From the NCBI GenBank assembly GCA_900766005.1, contig CAAFTU010000099.1, positions 62,001 through 126,000 on the forward strand: a stretch of 64,000 bases of DNA, in the 5' to 3' direction. The notes under the pieces are model-generated. The model was not told the origin of the DNA and did no database searches. It was given only the letters and a program-made list of their open reading frames with translations. Origin of the DNA: an uncultured Bacteroides sp. GTDB taxonomy: Bacteria > Bacteroidota > Bacteroidia > Bacteroidales > Bacteroidaceae. The position numbers and the translations under genes were made by a program. Below, in pieces: positions 59,361 through 64,000 of this stretch; the first letter of the stretch is position 1, and every line of letters begins with the position of its first letter.

Positions 59361-61163
59361 TCAGTCTATTAATCTCACAGCGCCCTTGTCGGCCGAACTC
59401 ACCATGTGGGCATAAGCCTTCAAGCTATTCGGCACATAGCGGTGGCGGGTCAGCGGCCGCATGGGACGGGCATCCAGTTCCTCATCCGATAGGCGCACCG
59501 AAATCGTACGAGCCGGTATATCAATTTCAATGATATCTCCGTCGACAATCTTACCGATATTTCCACCGGCAGCCGCTTCAGGAGAAATATGCCCGATGCT
59601 CAATCCCGAAGTACCGCCACTGAAGCGTCCGTCGGTAATCAGCGCACATTCCTTTCCCAAATGACGAGATTTGATATACGAAGTAGGATAAAGCATTTCC
59701 TGCATACCGGGCCCCCCCTTCGGGCCCTCATGCGTAATGACCACCACGTCGCCACTCACCACCTTTCCGTTCAAGATACCTTCACACGCATCCTCTTGCG
59801 AATCAAAAACCTTGGCCGGTCCCGTGAACCTCCAGATAGACTCATCGACGCCAGCCGTCTTCACCACACATCCGTCCTGCGCTATATTTCCTCTCAGCAC
59901 AGCCAAACCGCCATCCTTGCTGTAAGCATGCTCCAGATCACGGATACATCCGTTGGCACGGTCGGTATCCAGTTCCTTATAATAACTGCATTGCGAACCC
60001 ATCACCAGATTAAAACAGTTGGCAGGCGCACTGGAATACTTCCGGATGGCATCCGCTGTGACATGCTCACTGGTGATGGAACAAGCTGCAATCGCCTCAG
60101 CCAACGTCATTCCGTCCACCCGGCAGACAGACGTATCAATCAGACCTCCCTTCGCCAGTTCGTGCATAATAGCCATAATTCCTCCGGCACGGTTCACATC
60201 CTGGATGTGATATTTTTGTGTATTCGGAGCCACCTTGCAAAGACAAGGAGTCCGACGCGAAAGTTCATCGATATCACTCATCGTGAAATCCACCCCTGCC
60301 TCGTGTGCAATGGCCAGCAAATGAAGCACCGTATTGGTAGATCCTCCCATAGCAATATCCAGCGTCATCGCATTCAAGAAAGCTGCCCGAGTGGCAATGC
60401 TGCGGGGAAGCACGCTTTCGTCTCCCTGCTGATAATACTTCATCGCATTCTCCACCACCCGTTTGGCCGCTTCCTTGAAAAGCAGCGTACGGTTTTCGTG
60501 GGTAGCTACAATGGTTCCGTTGCCCGGAAGAGCCAGACCGATAGCCTCATTCAGGCAATTCATGGAATTGGCAGTAAACATTCCCGAACAGCATCCGCAA
60601 GTGGGGCAAGCATGCTGCTCTATCTGTGCCACTTCCTCATCGCCCACCCGCTCGTCGGCCGACTGAATCATGGCATCAATCAAATCCAGATGACGTCCGT
60701 TCCAGTCGCCCGCCTCCATCGGCCCGCCGGAAACAAACACAGCAGGAATATTCAGACGCATGGCAGCCATCAGCATACCCGGCGTTATTTTATCGCAATT
60801 ACTGATACAGATCATCGCATCAGCCTTATGCGCATTGACCATATACTCCACACTGTCGGCAATAATGTCACGGGAAGGAAGCGAATACAACATTCCATCA
60901 TGCCCCATGGCAATACCGTCATCAATAGCAATGGTATTGAATTCCGCAGCAAAACATCCCAACTTTTCAATCTCGGCCTTCACCAGCTGACCGATTTCAT
61001 GTAAGTGCACATGTCCCGGCACAAACTGAGTAAAGGAATTAACGACAGCGATAATAGGCTTCCCCATCTGCTCTCTCTTCATACCGTTGGCTGCCCATAA
61101 GGCACGGGCTCCTGCCATCCGGCGTCCTTGTGTACTGAACGAACTGCGTAATTGCTTTTCCAT
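59361..61163 (-). CDS. ilvD: Dihydroxy-acid dehydratase
   Basis: A 600-residue Fe-S enzyme that makes 2-keto acids for valine, isoleucine and leucine. It has the opening RRMAGARALWAANGMKREQMGKPI, cluster ligands in CISNCDKITPGM and ACPTCGCCSGMFTANSMN, and the C-terminal ITDGRFSGGTSGLSIGHISPEAA. The length is that of the E. coli type (about 610). It is the first structural gene of the operon and lies just after the attenuator. Confidence 0.97.
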   Translation of the reverse strand: MEKQLRSSFSTQGRRMAGARALWAANGMKREQMGKPIIAVVNSFTQFVPGHVHLHEIGQLVKAEIEKLGCFAAEFNTIAIDDGIAMGHDGMLYSLPSRDIIADSVEYMVNAHKADAMICISNCDKITPGMLMAAMRLNIPAVFVSGGPMEAGDWNGRHLDLIDAMIQSADERVGDEEVAQIEQHACPTCGCCSGMFTANSMNCLNEAIGLALPGNGTIVATHENRTLLFKEAAKRVVENAMKYYQQGDESVLPRSIATRAAFLNAMTLDIAMGGSTNTVLHLLAIAHEAGVDFTMSDIDELSRRTPCLCKVAPNTQKYHIQDVNRAGGIMAIMHELAKGGLIDTSVCRVDGMTLAEAIAACSITSEHVTADAIRKYSSAPANCFNLVMGSQCSYYKELDTDRANGCIRDLEHAYSKDGGLAVLRGNIAQDGCVVKTAGVDESIWRFTGPAKVFDSQEDACEGILNGKVVSGDVVVITHEGPKGGPGMQEMLYPTSYIKSRHLGKECALITDGRFSGGTSGLSIGHISPEAAAGGNIGKIVDGDIIEIDIPARTISVRLSDEELDARPMRPLTRHRYVPNSLKAYAHMVSSADKGAVRLID

Positions 61164-61180
61164 TTTCTTTTGTCGTTTTT

Positions 61181-61216
61181 AAAATAAAAAAGCCTTTCCC
61201 ATAAGTGAGAAAGGCT
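61181..61216 (-). terminator. Attenuator terminator of the ilv operon
   Basis: Read on the minus strand, AGCCTTTC (61216-61209) pairs with GAAAGGCT (61198-61191) and is followed by TTTTTATTTT. It lies between the leader peptide and ilvD, 18 bp before the ilvD ATG. The same left arm can instead pair with 61258-61266. Confidence 0.85.
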
Positions 61217-61266
61217 CCAGATTTTATCATTATAACACGAATACATACAATACAAAACCTTCTCAC
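61205..61266 (-). promoter_or_regulatory. Antiterminator pairing of the ilv leader
   Basis: On the minus strand GTGAGAAGG (61266-61258), which spans the leader-peptide stop codon, is complementary to CCTTTCTCAC in the terminator's left arm with one bulged base. A ribosome stalled on the leader codons upstream would leave GTGAGAAGG free and favour this pairing over the terminator. Confidence 0.65.
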
Positions 61267-61343
61267 GACCTTGATGTCACCACCACGACGCGAATAATAG
61301 AAATAATAATCAGGTTAATAATAGATGTATGCAACAGAGTCAT
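61263..61343 (-). CDS. ilv leader peptide, 26 residues (attenuation)
   Basis: A short ORF from ATG 61341-61343 to TGA 61263-61265, just after the operon's promoter box. Of its 26 residues 7 are Ile, 3 Leu and 4 Val, grouped as MTLLHTSIINLIIISIIR and then four Val. These are the end products of the downstream operon. Placement between promoter and terminator, with a competing pairing, is the classic architecture of ribosome-mediated attenuation. Ribosome stalling when Ile-, Leu- or Val-tRNA is short should permit read-through into ilvD. Confidence 0.85.
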   Translation of the reverse strand: MTLLHTSIINLIIISIIRVVVVTSRS

Positions 61344-61369
61344 ATGTTCCAATAATTAATTTTACAATG

Positions 61370-61377
61370 CAAAGGTA
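61370..61377 (-). promoter_or_regulatory. -7 box of the ilv operon (TACCTTTG)
   Basis: A TAnnTTTG match on the minus strand 26 bp before the leader-peptide ATG. It places the transcript start about 20 nt upstream of that ATG. The stretch from here to 61589 shows no gene. Confidence 0.6.
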
Positions 61378-61589
61378 AAGGCTTTTTTATTATAAGCAAA
61401 CAATTCGAATAAAAAAATGAATAAAAAACGAACAAGTGTAAGTCAACCACTATATTCCACCTTTATTTTATCACTTAATAGAACCATTTACTATTATTAA
61501 GCACTAAGAAAGACCTGTTGACACTTACTCAAAACCCTTTAATATTCTGAAATTTAAAGCCGCAGTCGCTATCTACCAACAATTATTTG

Positions 61590-61597
61590 TATATTTG
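61590..61597 (+). promoter_or_regulatory. -7 box of the SlyD-like gene (TATATTTG)
   Basis: A TAnnTTTG match 47 bp before the ATG at 61645. Confidence 0.5.
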
Positions 61598-61644
61598 TCA
61601 GCTTCATTTAAGCAAGAATTATTTATTAAAAACAGAAATATCAA

Positions 61645-62244
61645 ATGGAAACAGCAGAAAACAAGTACATTACCGTTGCATACAGACTTTATACAATGGA
61701 AAACGGCGAAAAAGAGTTGTTCGAAGAAGCAAAGGCAGAACATCCTTTTCAGTTTATTTCAGGTTTGGGAACTACTCTTGAAGATTTTGAGACTCAGGTA
61801 TCCGACTTGGCAAAAGGCGACAAATTTGAGTTTACCATTGTAGCCGACAGAGCCTATGGAGCATACGACGAACAGCACGTTATCGAATTGCCCAAGCACA
61901 TCTTCGAAATCGACGGCAAGTTTGACAACGAACACATCAAAGAAGGCAACATTGTTCCGCTGATGACAAGCGACGGACAACGGGTAAATGCCAGTGTAGT
62001 GGAAATCAAACCGGATGTAGTAGTAGTAGACCTGAATCACCCCCTGGCAGGCGCCGACCTGATTTTCGAAGGCGAAGTGATTGAAAACCGTCCGGCTACG
62101 AACGAAGAAATCCAGGAACTGGTAAAAATGATGAGCGGTGAAGGTTGCGGATGCGGATGCGACAGCTGCGGAAGCGGATGTGGCGATCACGGATGCGGTG
62201 ACCACGAATGCGGCGACGGCTGCGGTTGCGGAAGCTGCCATTAA
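61645..62244 (+). CDS. SlyD-like FKBP peptidyl-prolyl isomerase with Cys-rich tail
   Basis: A 199-residue cytoplasmic protein. The FKBP domain with inserted flap (IF) chaperone domain covers about residues 1-160, including LGTTLEDFETQVSDLAKGDKFEF and AYGAYDEQHVIELPKHIFEIDG. The last 33 or so residues hold ten Cys and three His among Gly, in the pattern GCGCGCDSCGSGC and GDHGCGDHECGDG. SlyD in E. coli uses such a tail to deliver nickel to hydrogenase maturation. A metallochaperone role is therefore inferred. Single gene between its own promoter and a two-way terminator. Confidence 0.93.
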   Translation: METAENKYITVAYRLYTMENGEKELFEEAKAEHPFQFISGLGTTLEDFETQVSDLAKGDKFEFTIVADRAYGAYDEQHVIELPKHIFEIDGKFDNEHIKEGNIVPLMTSDGQRVNASVVEIKPDVVVVDLNHPLAGADLIFEGEVIENRPATNEEIQELVKMMSGEGCGCGCDSCGSGCGDHGCGDHECGDGCGCGSCH

Positions 62245-62267
62245 TAAATACAACCGTACAGAAATAA

Positions 62268-62316
62268 AAAACGGATTGCAAGGAAACTGAAAAAGACCTT
62301 GCAATCCGTTTTTTTG
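62268..62316. terminator. Bidirectional terminator between the SlyD-like gene and the UPF0597 gene
   Basis: A perfect 13-bp stem (62271-62283 with 62297-62309), extended by A-T pairs, with A and T runs on both sides. Confidence 0.9.
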
Positions 62317-62328
62317 CCAGCACCCGGC

Positions 62329-63615
62329 TTAACAGCCTTTATGCGTCATAATATCCAGCACCACTTTATCCGTCTCGTTCATGGCCTGTGAGCCGATTCG
62401 AGTCAGATTACGGATACAGCGGTCCACATCCTCATCTACAATACCTTCCACCGAAGTCACACAGCGGTTTTCCATAGCCATCATAGCAGAAAGCACTGCC
62501 GTAGATACCCCTGTTGTCACCTTCAGCGCACAACTCGGCTTAGCACCGTCGCAAATCATACCGGTGAGATTGGCAATCATGTTCTTCACCGCATACGAAA
62601 TCTGTTCATAACTTCCGCCCATCAGCCAAGTAATACCGCAGCTGGAACCGGTAGCTGCTACCACACAACCACACAAGGCCGACAAACGTCCCAAACTTTG
62701 CTTGATATAAATCACCGTCAGGTGGCTCAGCATCAGAGCGCGAATCAGTTCCTCTTCCGTCTTTCCGTTTTCTTCAGCATACACCACCACCGGCAATGTG
62801 GCCGAAATACCCTGGTTTCCACTTCCCGAATTACTCATCACCGGAATCATAGCCCCTGCCATGCGTGCATCACAAGCAGCTGAAGTATAGGAAAGAATAT
62901 GAGAAAAGACACTATCACCCATCACCTGATGCTCATAGTTTCCACGGAGCATCTTACCTAAAGAGTGACCGTAATCACCCTTGAACGACTGCTCAGCTGC
63001 CGCCTTGTTCAATCGGGCTGTTTCTTGAATGAAGCGGATTTCATCCAAAGGAGCAGTCAAAGCAAAATCATACACCTTGCGCAAAGTCAGGTCAACGGTG
63101 ACCCCTTCCGTTTCCTCGCTGGATGCCTGCTGCTTGTCGAGCAATACTTCGCCGTCTTTCGCGATATAAACAAAAGTAGTATGTCCGCCTGCAATAACCG
63201 CTTTAGCCGTTGCCCCGCCTGCCTGACAAACCACCTCGATATATAACTTTTCTGTGATGTTTTCTTTCAAAGAAATAGAAATCCGCTTTTCGGCAATAAA
63301 CTGCTTGCCCAGTTCCACCGCTTCCGGAGTGCAGTCTTTGAGCACCTCCAGCTGATACGCCGACTTACCGATCAATGCTCCCAAAGCAATAGCGATGGGA
63401 AGCCCCACCATACCAGTGCCCGGAATGCCAACCCCCATTGCATTCTTCAGGATATTTGCACTCAGCAGCACATCAACTTTTTCAGGTTTTACTCCCAGTG
63501 TTTCGGCCGCTTTGGCCACACAGAGTGCCACTGCGATTGGCTCCGTACATCCGATAGCCGGAACGACTTCCTGTTTCACCAACCGTATAATTTGAAGTCT
63601 TTCAGATTCTGTCAT
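62329..63615 (-). CDS. UPF0597-family L-cysteine desulfidase-like protein
   Basis: A 428-residue member of the UPF0597 / YhaM (CyuA) family, related to the Fe-S dependent L-serine dehydratase alpha chain. E. coli CyuA degrades L-cysteine to pyruvate, sulfide and ammonia. The N-terminal VVPAIGCTEPIAVALCVAKA contains Cys23, the equivalent of a cluster ligand in archaeal relatives. Later segments ALCGCVVAATGSSCGITW and MICDGAKPSCALKV provide more conserved Cys. Serine cannot be ruled out as substrate. It is divergent from aroC. Confidence 0.88.
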   Translation of the reverse strand: MTESERLQIIRLVKQEVVPAIGCTEPIAVALCVAKAAETLGVKPEKVDVLLSANILKNAMGVGIPGTGMVGLPIAIALGALIGKSAYQLEVLKDCTPEAVELGKQFIAEKRISISLKENITEKLYIEVVCQAGGATAKAVIAGGHTTFVYIAKDGEVLLDKQQASSEETEGVTVDLTLRKVYDFALTAPLDEIRFIQETARLNKAAAEQSFKGDYGHSLGKMLRGNYEHQVMGDSVFSHILSYTSAACDARMAGAMIPVMSNSGSGNQGISATLPVVVYAEENGKTEEELIRALMLSHLTVIYIKQSLGRLSALCGCVVAATGSSCGITWLMGGSYEQISYAVKNMIANLTGMICDGAKPSCALKVTTGVSTAVLSAMMAMENRCVTSVEGIVDEDVDRCIRNLTRIGSQAMNETDKVVLDIMTHKGC

Positions 63616-63674
63616 AACCTATTGTGTTTTACTTCTTTACAAATCTTGTTTTAAGATTCTCAGTTATCATGCGA

Positions 63675-63682
63675 CAAATATA
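63675..63682 (-). promoter_or_regulatory. -7 box of the UPF0597 gene (TATATTTG)
   Basis: A TAnnTTTG match on the minus strand 59 bp before the ATG. Confidence 0.45.
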
Positions 63683-63705
63683 CAATAAAGAAACGAAAAC
63701 TTTGC

Positions 63706-63713
63706 TATATTTG
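63706..63713 (+). promoter_or_regulatory. -7 box of aroC (TATATTTG)
   Basis: A TAnnTTTG match 32 bp before the aroC ATG, facing away from the minus-strand box at 63675-63682. Confidence 0.5.
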
Positions 63714-63745
63714 CATGGAGTATATAATATCTAAAAGCCACTACT

Positions 63746-64000
63746 ATGTTTAATTCATTTGGAAACATCTTTCGACTTACCAGCTTTGGCGAATCACATG
63801 GAAAAGGAGTGGGAGGCGTAATAGACGGATTCCCTTCCGGAATTATCATCGATGAAGAATTTGTGCAACAAGAATTAAACCGTCGCCGACCGGGACAATC
63901 GATTCTCACCACACCGCGCAAAGAAGAAGATAAAGTGGAGTTTCTGTCGGGCATTTTCGAAGGCAAATCCACCGGATGCCCCATCGGTTTTATCGTATGG
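63746..64000 (+). CDS. aroC: Chorismate synthase, 3' end outside window
   Basis: The first 85 residues of a chorismate synthase, the last enzyme of the shikimate pathway, which uses reduced FMN to make chorismate from EPSP. The family opening NSFGNIFRLTSFGESHGKGVGGVIDGFPSG is present with the catalytic His in GESHG, and RRRPGQSILTTPRKEEDKVEFLSGIFEGKSTGCPI follows. The gene runs off the right edge. The chosen ATG gives the usual N terminus. Confidence 0.96.
   Translation, partial: MFNSFGNIFRLTSFGESHGKGVGGVIDGFPSGIIIDEEFVQQELNRRRPGQSILTTPRKEEDKVEFLSGIFEGKSTGCPIGFIVW

Overview
The window is 64 kb of a gut-type Bacteroidales chromosome, most likely Bacteroides or Phocaeicola. The evidence is the recurrent TAnnTTTG -7 promoter box, weak ribosome binding sites, an ExbB/ExbD/TonB set, DUF1735-LamG, DUF4290 and DUF3843-like proteins, a large alpha-2-macroglobulin, and a B12-controlled anaerobic ribonucleotide reductase. 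Almost all of it is housekeeping chromosome. No insertion sequence, phage, CRISPR array or rRNA was seen, and there is one tRNA (Ser-GGA).

Layout. 1-5 kb: tail of a surface glycan-binding protein, an intergenic palindrome cluster, then a leftward set ruvA, DUF3843-like, a 45-residue basic protein and a GH20 hexosaminidase. 5-9.5 kb: ddh, then a cobalamin riboswitch driving nrdD-nrdG. 9.5-16 kb: a leftward envelope/translation operon, tsaB-DUF4290-murA-rimM-M23-dxr-rseP. 16-23 kb: yicC, gmk, nadD, two phosphoesterases, menA and rfbAB. 23-36 kb: ppk1, a leftward alpha-2-macroglobulin/DUF1573/meaB group, an rRNA methyltransferase and a phospholipase-D-type synthase. 36-49 kb: thyA-folA, Lrp, an M64 peptidase, exbB-X-exbD-exbD, tRNA-Ser, a prenyl synthase group, tonB, and cmk-ispH-pfkA. 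49.4-53 kb: a wrecked glycerate kinase gene next to a three-gene steroid-enzyme operon. 53-64 kb: an SF1 helicase, the leftward ilvD-ilvB-ilvH-thioesterase-ilvC operon with a leader-peptide attenuator, a SlyD-like isomerase, a cysteine desulfidase family gene and the start of aroC.

The most interesting locus is 50141-53013. It holds a membrane protein with the signature of animal steroid 5-alpha-reductases, a short Old-Yellow-Enzyme-type reductase and a short-chain dehydrogenase, translated as one unit from a single visible promoter. This is the enzyme set expected for converting 3-oxo-delta4 bile acids or steroids into 5-alpha or 5-beta reduced 3-hydroxy products. The second highlight is a 26-codon leader peptide upstream of ilvD in which 14 residues are Ile, Leu or Val. 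It is followed by a terminator and a competing antiterminator pairing, so the operon looks attenuated by branched-chain aminoacyl-tRNA supply.

Other points are an Asp in place of the fosfomycin-target Cys in MurA, back-to-back divergent promoters at ppk1, and near-leaderless genes. All functional calls rest on reading motifs by eye; no database search was run.
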